This document shows positions 1 to 6,656 of a DNA stretch of 8,737 nucleotides, piece after piece (position 1 is the first letter of the stretch; every line of letters starts with the position of its first letter). The DNA is from Rhodospirillales bacterium (GTDB lineage Bacteria; Pseudomonadota; Alphaproteobacteria; Acetobacterales; Acetobacteraceae): contig JAGXAV010000056.1 in the NCBI GenBank assembly GCA_018971455.1, positions 1-8,737 on the forward strand, read 5' to 3'. A program made the translations under genes and the position numbers. The notes beneath the pieces were generated by a model, which was given only the letters and a program-made list of their open reading frames with translations, was not told the DNA's origin and did no database searches.

Positions 1-277
1 CATCATTTCCGACGGGCTGGTGCCGGGCTGCATCCAGGTGCCCGGCAGCGGCGCGCCCATCGTGCTGCTGCGCGACGCGCAGCCGCCCGGGGGCTACCCC
101 AAGATCGCGACCCTGATCAGCGGCGATATCGGCCGGCTGGCGCAGATGCGGCCGGGTGCGGCGCTGCATTTCGAGGCGATCGACGTGACGCGGGCGCATG
201 AGCTGCACCGCGCCTTCGTGACCCGCATCGCCAGCCTGCGCGTGGCCATCGTGGAGCGCCGCCCGCTGCTGGGATAA
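1..277 (+). CDS. pxpC: Biotin-dependent carboxyltransferase / 5-oxoprolinase subunit C, 3' part only
   Basis: The gene enters from the left edge in the frame starting at base 2, and 91 codons plus a TAA stop are visible. The peptide carries the C-terminal signature of the AHS2/KipA carboxyltransferase family: SDGLVPGCIQVPGSG, then PIVLLRDAQPPGGYPKIATL, then MRPGAALHFEAI. Known members (PxpC in the PxpABC 5-oxoprolinase, KipA, the allophanate-hydrolase-subunit-2-like domain) act in the cytoplasm; PxpABC opens 5-oxoproline to glutamate using ATP. The last ~25 residues (VTRAHELHRAF onward) form the usual helical tail, so the C-terminus looks natural rather than truncated. The partners pxpB and pxpA would lie upstream, outside the window. 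Family assignment is firm; the specific 5-oxoprolinase role, rather than another carboxyltransferase, is inferred. The GTG at base 20 is internal and not a start. Confidence 0.88.
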   Translation, partial: IISDGLVPGCIQVPGSGAPIVLLRDAQPPGGYPKIATLISGDIGRLAQMRPGAALHFEAIDVTRAHELHRAFVTRIASLRVAIVERRPLLG

Positions 278-284
278 GACCGCG

Positions 285-308
285 CGGCGCGCGATTCCTC
301 CCGCGCCG
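285..308. terminator. GC-rich hairpin between convergent genes, possible bidirectional terminator
   Basis: CGGCGCG (285-291) pairs perfectly with CGCGCCG (302-308) around a 10-nt loop. It lies in the 39-bp gap between the pxpC stop (277) and the stop of the minus-strand gene (317). Neither strand has a T-run after the stem, so it is not a classical intrinsic terminator. The assignment rests on position and stem strength only; chance pairing is possible at this GC content. Confidence 0.35.
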
Positions 309-316
309 ATCGGGCG

Positions 317-778
317 CTACGCCGCTGACCGGCTCGATGCCGGCCAGATCAGGCCGGCCAGCTCCTCGCTCCAGCGCGCGACGGCGGCTTCCTGCGCCAG
401 CATGGCCTCGGTGACGGTCACGTGCACGATGCCGTCGGCATCAACGCGGGTGGTGGGCGCGCCGGCATCGCCCTCGGCGGCGAGGACGATGCGCATCGTC
501 CGGCCATCGATGGCGGCGATCAGCCGGCCGAGCAGCTGGAAGCCCCTGGCATGGATGAGCGCCGCGTTCAGCTGCGCCAGCAGCATCGGGTCACCGGCCA
601 GCAGGGGCTGATGGCGGAACATCGCCTCCGCGCAGAACACCCGGGCGGCCTGCAGATCGCCGAGGAACGCCAGATCGCGCGCCTCGTCCAGCATCGCCAG
701 CAGCTCCGCCCGCGCCGCCGGCACGGATGTCGTCTGTCCGGACGCTGCGCGTCGATCGATCCGGCCACGCTCCTGCAT
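317..778 (-). CDS. Hypothetical protein, 153 residues, unrecognised
   Basis: I do not recognise this family. The ATG (778-776) is preceded on the minus strand by GGAG with 9 nt spacing, a good ribosome binding site, and the gene ends in TAG. Residues 21-90 look mostly helical (ARAELLAMLDEARDLAFLGD, then ARVFCAEAMF and LLAQLNAALIHARGFQLLGRLIAAI). Residues 94-122 look like short beta strands (MRIVLAA, GIVHVTVTE), and 124-144 a final helix ending in ELAGLIWP. There is no signal peptide, membrane segment or metal motif, and one cysteine (C49), so it is probably a small soluble cytoplasmic protein. It is convergent with pxpC and divergent from the GGDEF-EAL gene, so it is probably its own transcript. 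A 148-codon ORF on the opposite strand (422-868) is a poorer candidate: Arg/Gln/His/Pro-rich and without a regular fold pattern. Confidence 0.65.
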   Translation of the reverse strand: MQERGRIDRRAASGQTTSVPAARAELLAMLDEARDLAFLGDLQAARVFCAEAMFRHQPLLAGDPMLLAQLNAALIHARGFQLLGRLIAAIDGRTMRIVLAAEGDAGAPTTRVDADGIVHVTVTEAMLAQEAAVARWSEELAGLIWPASSRSAA

Positions 779-1006
779 CAGACCATGCTCCCAACCTTCA
801 GGCTCGTGCGTCGCGCACGGCCCGTGCGGCGCGCCGGCGCCTGCCGGCGGAGCCCACGGCCACCATGATCCGCCCGCCAGGTTAAGGCTGCATCAATCCC
901 TGGCCGTCGCGAAAATGGCGCACGGCTCCTGATATGCCGGAGGTTTATTAAGACGATCTTATCATTCGCGGCTCAGGTTACCGAAAGTCGACCGAAATGA
1001 GCCGCC
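779..1006. promoter_or_regulatory. Divergent intergenic region upstream of both the 153-aa gene and the GGDEF-EAL gene
   Basis: These 228 bp must hold promoters for the minus-strand 153-aa gene and the plus-strand c-di-GMP gene. The right part is distinctly less GC-rich than the rest of the window, with an AT-rich island around 944-966. Within it TAAGA-CGA-TCTTA (949-961) is a perfect 5-bp inverted repeat. ACCGAAA occurs twice, at 980-986 and 991-997, with an 11-nt period just before the ATG at 1007. I could not find a -35/-10 pair on either strand that I would defend; one near-consensus TTGATG on the minus strand lacks a good -10. No small ORF or RNA gene is evident. Confidence 0.5.
949..961. 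repeat. Small perfect palindrome TAAGA-CGA-TCTTA in AT-rich island
   Basis: The two 5-bp arms are exact reverse complements around a 3-bp spacer, 46 bp before the start codon of the GGDEF-EAL gene. Position and AT-richness fit an operator or promoter element, but the arms are short and no known regulator site is recognised. Confidence 0.35.
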
Positions 1007-3727
1007 ATGTCCCTCACCCAGAAAACTGCCCATCCTGGTTGGCCTTTTGCCCAACAGCCCGCGCGGCCCAGGGGCCTGTGGCGACGGGCGGCGGCATGGA
1101 TCGCGGCACTCGGCAGCCGGGTGAAGGCGCGAACGCACGACCGCGACACGCTGATGGTGCTGCCGGAATACGGCGCCATGCTGGTCTGCGTCGTGCTGGT
1201 CTGGTTCAGCCTGCTGCTGCCGCTGACCCAGCAGCGCCGCGACGCCAAGCAGGCGGCGGTGGACACCACCACCAATCTCGCCCGCGCCTTCGACGAGAAC
1301 ACCGACCGCATCGTCTCGGGCATCGATGAAATCCTGCTCGGCGCGCGCGCCGCCTATGCCGAGAACCCGGCCACGTTCAACGTCGCCAAATGGGTCGCCA
1401 GCCGCGCCAAGGCGGACAAGTTCGCCTTCTTCATCGGTCGCGTGGACGCCAACGGCATGACCCGCGAGTCGACCCTGGTTCCGCCGCCGCCGTCGATGAA
1501 CATTTCCGACCGCCCGCATTTCCGCGCCCAGCTCGATCCCACCAAGGACGATCTCTACATCAGCGTGCCGGTGATCGGCCGCGCCACTCACAAGGCGGCG
1601 GTGCAGTTCACCCGCAAGATGCTGAACCGCGACGGCAGCTTCGCCGGCATCGTGCAGGTCTCGCTGAGTGCCGACGAGCTCTCGCGCTTCTATGAGAAGC
1701 TCGATATCGGCCGCGGCTTCATCATGCTCGCGGGGACCGATGGCATCATCCGCGCCCGTGGTCCGCTGATCGGCGGGCGCGTCGGCGGGAAGTTGAGGAA
1801 CCCTCAGCTTCTAAAGGCCATCCATGGCCAGCTGGCGGGAACGCTGTCGATCCGTTCGGCCGATGGTGCCTCGCGCATCGTCAGCTTCCGCCGCCTGCAG
1901 GATTATCCGCTCGTGGTGCTGGTCGGCCTCGACCAGGCCGATGTCTATGCGAAATACTGGGAGTCGCGGCGCCACGCCGTCATCACCGGGCTGACCACCA
2001 CGGCGATCGTGCTGCTGCTCGGCATGTTCTGGATCAACCAGCGCCGCCGCAGCATCCGCTCTCGCCGGGCGCTGAAGGTCACCATGGAGAGCGTCAGCCA
2101 GGGCATCATCATGTTCGATGCCGAGGGCCGCATGCCGGTCGTCAATCGCCGCGCGGTGGACCTGCTGGACCTGCCGGCCGAGGTTCTGACGGCGCGTGGC
2201 GCGCGCGGCGTCGACCGCTCCGTACTGCGCATTCCGCCGGAGGATCCCGACCAGCCGGAGGCAGCCACCGCCTTCGAGAGCACCCGCAGCGACGGCAAGA
2301 TCCTCGAAGTGCACCGCAATCCGATCGCCTCCGGCGGCTCGGTGCTGACCTACACGGATGTCACCGACCGCAAGCTCGCCGAGGCCCGCATCCGCCACCT
2401 CGCCGAGCACGACTCGCTCACCGGCCTGCCCAACCGGCTGCTGCTGAACGAACACCTGACCGCCGCCGTCGATCAGGCGGCGCGCAACGGCACCGCCTTC
2501 GCGCTGCTGTGTCTCGATCTCGACGGGTTCAAGAACGTCAACGACACGCTGGGCCACGACGCCGGCGACCTGCTGCTGGTGCGCTTCGCGCAATGGCTGC
2601 GCATGGTGGTGCGGCCGACCGACCTGATCGCGCGCATCGGGGGCGACGAGTTCGTCATCCTGCAGATCGGCGAGGACCAGCCCGATGCCGCCCGGCACCT
2701 CGCCCAGCGCGTGCTGGACACCTCGGCCGAGCCGATGAACGTCGATGGCTACCGCATCAACATGGCCACCAGCATCGGCGTCGCCACCTATCCGAAGGAC
2801 GGGCTGGACGGGCGCACGCTGATGCGCAACGCCGACACCGCGCTGTATCGCGCCAAGGCCGATGGCCGCGGGGTGCTCCGCCTGTTCGAGACCTGGATGG
2901 ACAGCTTCCTGCAGGAGCGCCGGTCGCTCGAGCAGGATATGCGCCAGGCGCTGGAGGCCGGGCGGATCGAGGTCTTCATGCAGCCGCAATTCGCCTGCGA
3001 CAGCCTCGAGGTTTGCGGGTTCGAGGCGCTGGTCCGCTGGAACGATCCGACGCGCGGCTTCGTGCCGCCCAGCGTGTTCATTCCGGTCGCCGAGGAATGC
3101 GGCCTGATCGTCCCGCTCGGGCGCGCCGTGCTGGAGCGCGCCTGCTCGCTGGCCGCCACCTGGCAGTCGGAGGCGCATGTCGCGGTCAATGTCTCGCCCA
3201 TGCAGTTCCGCGACGATGCGCTGCCGAACCTGGTGGCCGAGGTGCTGCGCCGCACCGGGCTGCCGAGCCACAGGCTGGAGATCGAGGTCACCGAAGGCGT
3301 GCTGATCAGCAACGAGCAGCAGGCCCTGGCGACCTTGCGCGCGCTCAAGGCGCAGGGCGTGCGCATCGCGCTGGATGATTTCGGCACCGGCTATTCCAGC
3401 CTCAGCTATCTGCGCCGCTTCCCGTTCGACAAGATCAAGATCGACAAGGCCTTCGTGCAGGCCCAGCAGACCGACGCGGGCACCCAGGCCATCATGGAGG
3501 CGGTGCTGGCGATGAGCAGCCGGCTCGACCTCGACGTCACGGCCGAGGGGGTGGAGACCGAGCAGCAGCTTGCCATGCTGCAGCGCCAGGGGTGCACGGA
3601 GGTGCAGGGCTTCCTGCTGGCCCGGCCGATGCCCGCAAGCGACGTGCCGGACTTCCTCGAACTGGCCCAGAGCACGCCGAGCCCCTGGCAGGCGGCCGGC
3701 CATGTCGCCGCCGACGCGGCCGCCTAG
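1007..3727 (+). CDS. Membrane sensor GGDEF-EAL protein (Cache-PAS-GGDEF-EAL), c-di-GMP cyclase/phosphodiesterase
   Basis: A 906-residue inner-membrane protein. A cytoplasmic N-terminal tail (1-55) is followed by TM1 (~57-73, MLVCVVLVWFSLLLPL). A periplasmic Cache-like sensor covers ~80-320 (DRPHFRAQLD, then LYISVPVIGR, then GIVQVSL). TM2 is ~324-343, followed by a PAS_7-like domain at ~355-455 (SQGIIMFDAEGR). The GGDEF domain is ~465-630: DLDGFKNVND and an intact GGDEF at 545-549, with inhibitory-site RPTD at 536-539 exactly five residues before it. The EAL domain is ~640-885: EAL at 673-675, N728, E760/E763 (EIEVTEG), DDFGTG at 790-795, K811, E847 and Q867. All catalytic positions I can check are present, so both synthesis and hydrolysis of c-di-GMP are possible; which dominates cannot be read. 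The ATG at 1007 has only a weak ribosome site, but the next in-frame Met (residue 50, base 1154) has none. The periplasmic ligand is unknown. Confidence 0.93.
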   Translation: MSLTQKTAHPGWPFAQQPARPRGLWRRAAAWIAALGSRVKARTHDRDTLMVLPEYGAMLVCVVLVWFSLLLPLTQQRRDAKQAAVDTTTNLARAFDENTDRIVSGIDEILLGARAAYAENPATFNVAKWVASRAKADKFAFFIGRVDANGMTRESTLVPPPPSMNISDRPHFRAQLDPTKDDLYISVPVIGRATHKAAVQFTRKMLNRDGSFAGIVQVSLSADELSRFYEKLDIGRGFIMLAGTDGIIRARGPLIGGRVGGKLRNPQLLKAIHGQLAGTLSIRSADGASRIVSFRRLQDYPLVVLVGLDQADVYAKYWESRRHAVITGLTTTAIVLLLGMFWINQRRRSIRSRRALKVTMESVSQGIIMFDAEGRMPVVNRRAVDLLDLPAEVLTARGARGVDRSVLRIPPEDPDQPEAATAFESTRSDGKILEVHRNPIASGGSVLTYTDVTDRKLAEARIRHLAEHDSLTGLPNRLLLNEHLTAAVDQAARNGTAFALLCLDLDGFKNVNDTLGHDAGDLLLVRFAQWLRMVVRPTDLIARIGGDEFVILQIGEDQPDAARHLAQRVLDTSAEPMNVDGYRINMATSIGVATYPKDGLDGRTLMRNADTALYRAKADGRGVLRLFETWMDSFLQERRSLEQDMRQALEAGRIEVFMQPQFACDSLEVCGFEALVRWNDPTRGFVPPSVFIPVAEECGLIVPLGRAVLERACSLAATWQSEAHVAVNVSPMQFRDDALPNLVAEVLRRTGLPSHRLEIEVTEGVLISNEQQALATLRALKAQGVRIALDDFGTGYSSLSYLRRFPFDKIKIDKAFVQAQQTDAGTQAIMEAVLAMSSRLDLDVTAEGVETEQQLAMLQRQGCTEVQGFLLARPMPASDVPDFLELAQSTPSPWQAAGHVAADAAA

Positions 3728-3781
3728 GGCCGCACCGGCTCGCATGGGACCGCGCGGCGATCCCGTGCGGGTGCCAGTTCC

Positions 3782-3800
3782 CCGGCCCGCGACGGGCCGG
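3782..3800. terminator. Perfect 8-bp GC hairpin between convergent genes
   Basis: CCGGCCCG (3782-3789), loop CGA, CGGGCCGG (3793-3800). It lies in the 85-bp gap between the GGDEF-EAL stop (3727) and the stop of the minus-strand binding-protein gene (3813). A compact 8-bp stem with a 3-nt loop suits transcription termination in both directions, but no T-tract follows on either strand, so an intrinsic terminator is only a candidate. Confidence 0.45.
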
Positions 3801-3812
3801 CCGGCGGCTCGC

Positions 3813-5075
3813 CTACTTCGCGAAGAGGCGGGTGCGCAGGGTCTGGACGTCCTCGACCGACATGTGCCCGCTCACGTGCAGCGCGCCCTGCGCATCCAGG
3901 GTCCAGGCGACGAAGGGCACGGCGATGTCGCCGCTGGCGTCGAATTGCAGCGGGCCCGTGGCGCCGATGTAGTTCACGCTCTGCCCCTTGGCCAGCGCCG
4001 CGAGCGCGGTCTTGAAGCCGGCCTCGCCGGCATCGATCCGCACCCCGGCGGCGTCGGTCACGCGGCGAAACCCGGCGGCGATTGCCGGCCCGTCCGTGGC
4101 GGATTTGGCCGCCTCGATGGCGAGGGCGGCGAGCACCACGGCGTCATAGGTGGAGGCCCGCCCCGGCCCTTCGGCGGGCTGCTTGGTCATGGCGGTGTAG
4201 GCGGCGCGGAAATTGTCGAGCGAGGGGGTCTGGACGCTGCCCGGCGTCAGCCACACCGCGTGCTGAAGGTATTTGGCGCCGACCGCCTTGACGAAGGCGG
4301 CATCGTTCATGTTGTGGGCGAACAGGAAGTTCTGCGTCCCGCCCTGGCTGATCCAGTCGCGCGCGAGCTGCGCGCCTTCGGTGGCATAGCCGATCAGGTA
4401 GAGCGTGTGGGGGGCACCCTGCATCGCCGCCGAGATTTCGGCGCGATAGGAGGACTGGCCCGGATTGTAGAGCACGATCCGGGTGATGTGCCCGCCGAGC
4501 TTTTCGTAGGCTTCCTTGAAAACCCTTGAAAGATTCTGCCCCCAATCGTTGTTGACGGCGAGGACCGCCACGGTGCCGCTCTTGCCCGCGATGGCCTGGC
4601 TGGCAGCCGCCACGCCCTGCAGCGCGTCCGACGCATTGGTGCGGAAGAACAGCCCGGTGCTGCGGCCGATATCGGAGAAGGAGGGCGCCGACGCGGTCGG
4701 CGAGATCAGCGGCACATGGGCGGGCACGGTGACCGAGTTGAGCACCGCGGCGGTGCCGCCGCTGGTCACCTCGCCGACGATGACCCGCACGCCCTCGAGG
4801 TCGATGAGCTGGTGGGCGGCGTCCACCGCCAGCGAGGGCTGCGCCTGGCTGTCGCGCACCACCAGGTCGAGCTTGCAGCCGAGCACGCCGCCGGCGGCGT
4901 TGAGCTGGTTCACCGCGAGCTGGGCCGATTTCAGCATGCCGGCCACCACCGGGGCGAGCGGCCCGGTCAGCGGCATGACCGAGCCGATCTTGACCGGACA
5001 GCTCGCCGCCATCGCCGGCAGACTGACCATCACGGCGGACAGGAGCGCGAGCAGTCGGGCGAAGGCGCGGATCAT
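3813..5075 (-). CDS. Branched-chain amino acid-type ABC transporter, periplasmic substrate-binding protein
   Basis: A 420-residue Peripla_BP_6 (LivJ/LivK-like) protein. The start is set at ATG 5075-5073: GAGG lies 8 nt upstream, and translation opens with a classic signal peptide (MIRAFARLLALLSAVMVSLP) and probable cleavage after AMA (residue 23). A longer in-frame start at 5165 would add 30 residues ahead of the signal peptide and is rejected. Mature motifs fit the family: VKIGSVMPLTGPLA, GGVLGCKLDLVVRDSQ, VIVGEVTSG, VPLISPTASAPSF, WGQNLSRVF, YDAVVLAALAIE and YIGATGPLQFDASGDI. Cys26 and Cys67 are the only cysteines of the mature protein and could form a disulfide. It delivers ligand to the LivH/LivM permeases encoded divergently at 5153-8490. 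The substrate is unresolved: this family binds branched-chain and other amino acids, amides, urea and aromatic acids. The name livK-like is structural only. Confidence 0.9.
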   Translation of the reverse strand: MIRAFARLLALLSAVMVSLPAMAASCPVKIGSVMPLTGPLAPVVAGMLKSAQLAVNQLNAAGGVLGCKLDLVVRDSQAQPSLAVDAAHQLIDLEGVRVIVGEVTSGGTAAVLNSVTVPAHVPLISPTASAPSFSDIGRSTGLFFRTNASDALQGVAAASQAIAGKSGTVAVLAVNNDWGQNLSRVFKEAYEKLGGHITRIVLYNPGQSSYRAEISAAMQGAPHTLYLIGYATEGAQLARDWISQGGTQNFLFAHNMNDAAFVKAVGAKYLQHAVWLTPGSVQTPSLDNFRAAYTAMTKQPAEGPGRASTYDAVVLAALAIEAAKSATDGPAIAAGFRRVTDAAGVRIDAGEAGFKTALAALAKGQSVNYIGATGPLQFDASGDIAVPFVAWTLDAQGALHVSGHMSVEDVQTLRTRLFAK

Positions 5076-5152
5076 TACGGTTTCCTCGGATTGGACGAGA
5101 CCACGAAGGTAGATGTATGGGCAACGGGCCGCAACATCGGTGGATTTTCGGC
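5076..5152. promoter_or_regulatory. Divergent control region of the HAAT importer
   Basis: This 77-bp gap (41 bp if livG starts at 5117) separates the binding-protein gene from the livG-F-H-M operon and must drive both. An imperfect inverted repeat spans 5079-5102: GGTTTCCTC, 6-nt centre, GACGAGACC, with 7 of 9 positions complementary. Its left arm contains the minus-strand Shine-Dalgarno (GAGGAAA, 5081-5087), so it could be a DNA operator or, in the minus-strand mRNA, a structure masking the ribosome site. A GCAAC pair with 10-bp period (5121, 5131) lies nearby. No -35/-10 pair is convincing; TTGGAC at 5091 with TGTATG 17 bp later is weak. Confidence 0.5.
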
Positions 5153-5923
5153 ATGGAACGACCATTGCTGCGCGTAGGCGGGCTGACGCGGCGCTTCGGC
5201 GAGGCCGTGGCGGTCAGCGCCGTGTCGTTCGAGGTCGCGCCCGGCGGCGCCGTCGGCATGATCGGTCCGAACGGGGCGGGCAAATCGACGCTCCTCGCAC
5301 TGCTCGGCGGGCAGGTGCGCCCGGATGCCGGCACCATCGAACTGGACGGGGCGCGCATCGACCATCTGCCGGCCCACCGGCGCGTGGCGCGCGGACTGGT
5401 GCGCACCTTCCAGATTCCGCGCCCGTTCCGCCGGCTGACCGTGCGCGAGAACCTGCTGGTGGCCAGCCCGGCGCGGCCCGCGGGCTGGCTTGGCGGCGCG
5501 CTCTCCGTCCGCCCGCGCGCCACGGCCGATACCGCGGAGGCGGCGGCGCGGGCCGAGGGGCTGCTGCGCGACATCGGCCTCGCCGGCCATGCCGACCGCC
5601 CGGCCGGCGAGCTGTCCGGCGGCCAGCACAAGCTGCTCGACATCGCCCGCGCGCTGATGGCGGCCCCCCGCGTGCTGCTGCTCGACGAGCCCTGCGCCGG
5701 TGTGGCGCCGGCGCTGCTCGAGGTGCTGTCCGCCATGCTGGGCCGGCTGCGCACGCAGGGCGTCGGCGTCGTCATCGTCGAGCACGACATCACCTTCGTC
5801 GCGCGCCATTGCGACGGCATCGTGGCGCTGGCGCAGGGCGGCGTGCTGAGCCGCGGGACGCCGGAGGCGGTGTGCGGCGACCCGCTGGTGCAGGACGCCT
5901 TTCTCGGAACCGCCTATGCCTGA
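5153..5923 (+). CDS. livG: HAAT-family ABC transporter ATPase, LivG type
   Basis: A 256-residue nucleotide-binding subunit that powers amino-acid-type uptake at the cytoplasmic face. Walker A is GPNGAGKST (38-46), Q-loop Q87 (VRTFQIPRPF), signature LSGGQ (154-158), Walker B VLLLDEP (174-180, catalytic E179) and H-loop H211 (IVEHD). The RTFQIPRPFRRLTVRENLLVA block and the C-terminal VCGDPLVQDAFLGTAYA are typical of LivG. Start choice: ATG 5153 puts MERPLLRVGGLTRRFG where family members begin and has GGTGGA 8 nt upstream. The in-frame ATG at 5117 has a somewhat better ribosome site (GAAGG, 7 nt) but adds 12 atypical residues, so it stays a real alternative. It is the first gene of a four-gene coupled operon, and its last 8 nt overlap livF. 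Confidence 0.93.
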   Translation: MERPLLRVGGLTRRFGEAVAVSAVSFEVAPGGAVGMIGPNGAGKSTLLALLGGQVRPDAGTIELDGARIDHLPAHRRVARGLVRTFQIPRPFRRLTVRENLLVASPARPAGWLGGALSVRPRATADTAEAAARAEGLLRDIGLAGHADRPAGELSGGQHKLLDIARALMAAPRVLLLDEPCAGVAPALLEVLSAMLGRLRTQGVGVVIVEHDITFVARHCDGIVALAQGGVLSRGTPEAVCGDPLVQDAFLGTAYA

Positions 5924-6656
5924 CGCAAGCGCGCCCGGCACGGACAATCCTGGCGCGGCGCTGCTGTGCGTCGAGGGGCTGTGCGCCGGGTATTCCGCCC
6001 GCGCGCCCATCGTGCACGACCTGTCGCTGGCCCTGCGCGCCGGCGAGATCGTTGCCCTTCTCGGCACCAACGGCGCCGGGAAGTCCACCGCCATGAAGGC
6101 GATGGCCTGCGCCATCGCGCCGTTCGCGGGGCGCATCGTCTGCGCCGGGACCGACCTGACCGGGGCGCCCTCCTGGGTCGCCGCGCGCGCCGGCATGGGG
6201 TATGTGCCGCAGCGCGACAACGTCTTCGCCCAACTCACCGTGCAGGAGAATTTCGCCGTCGGCGCGCGCGCCCGCAACGGACGTGACGGACCGGACACGG
6301 ACGCCGTGCTGGCCCTGTTCCCCGATCTCAAGCCCCGCTTGGCCAGCCGCGCCGGCGTGCTGTCCGGCGGCATGCGCCAGATGGTGGCGATCGGCCGCGC
6401 GCTGCTCGGCGCGCCGCGGGTGCTGCTGCTCGACGAGCCCTCCGCCGGGCTGTCGCCGCTGCTGGTCGGCAGGCTGTTCGCCCGCCTCACCAGCCTCAGG
6501 CAGCACCTGCCGATCCTGCTGGTGGAGCAGAATGTCCGCGCCGCCCTGGCGATCGCCGACCGCGCGCTGGTGATGGTCGAGGGGCGGTTGCATCTGGCGA
6601 CGGAGCCTGACGATCCGGCCGTCACGGCCGTGCTGGCGGGCGGGCTGGCGGTTTGA
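5916..6656 (+). CDS. livF: HAAT-family ABC transporter ATPase, LivF type
   Basis: A 246-residue second ATPase subunit, pairing with LivG as the asymmetric ATPase dimer. Walker A is GTNGAGKST (50-58), Q-loop Q99 in MGYVPQRDNVFAQLTVQENF, a LivF hallmark, signature LSGGM (149-153), Walker B VLLLDEP (169-175, E174). The H-loop position is Gln (LLVEQN, Q205), as is normal for LivF. The signature has Met instead of Gln at the fifth position, a substitution tolerated in this subfamily. The N-terminus carries about 14 extra residues before the first conserved strand (LLCVEGLCAGYSA). The ATG at 5916 overlaps the livG stop by 8 nt, with only a weak CGGAA upstream, so translation probably depends on coupling to livG. 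The stop overlaps the livH start by 4 nt. Confidence 0.93.
   Translation: MPDASAPGTDNPGAALLCVEGLCAGYSARAPIVHDLSLALRAGEIVALLGTNGAGKSTAMKAMACAIAPFAGRIVCAGTDLTGAPSWVAARAGMGYVPQRDNVFAQLTVQENFAVGARARNGRDGPDTDAVLALFPDLKPRLASRAGVLSGGMRQMVAIGRALLGAPRVLLLDEPSAGLSPLLVGRLFARLTSLRQHLPILLVEQNVRAALAIADRALVMVEGRLHLATEPDDPAVTAVLAGGLAV

Noticed and set aside
422..868. 148-codon plus-strand frame opposite the 153-residue hypothetical gene
   Set aside because: Gln/Arg/His-rich with no regular secondary-structure pattern; the minus strand has the better ribosome site and more protein-like sequence. Kept in mind because neither has a known family.
1811..3745. 644-codon open frame on the minus strand opposite the GGDEF-EAL gene
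   Set aside because: Composition is His/Gln/Arg/Ala/Gly-rich with no domain pattern, as expected for an antisense frame in high-GC DNA; the plus strand encodes recognisable domains throughout.
3570..4529. 319-codon plus-strand frame spanning the end of the GGDEF-EAL gene and antisense to the binding-protein gene
   Set aside because: Crosses two real genes in wrong frames, and its residues are typical of shadow translation.
5076..5165. 30-residue N-terminal extension of the binding protein from ATG 5165
   Set aside because: It would bury the signal peptide, and the ATG at 5075 has a strong ribosome site and an ideal signal sequence.
4144..5820. 558-codon minus-strand frame overlapping the binding protein and livG
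   Set aside because: Runs out of frame through the binding-protein gene and antisense to livG; Arg/Pro/Ser-rich translation with no domain.
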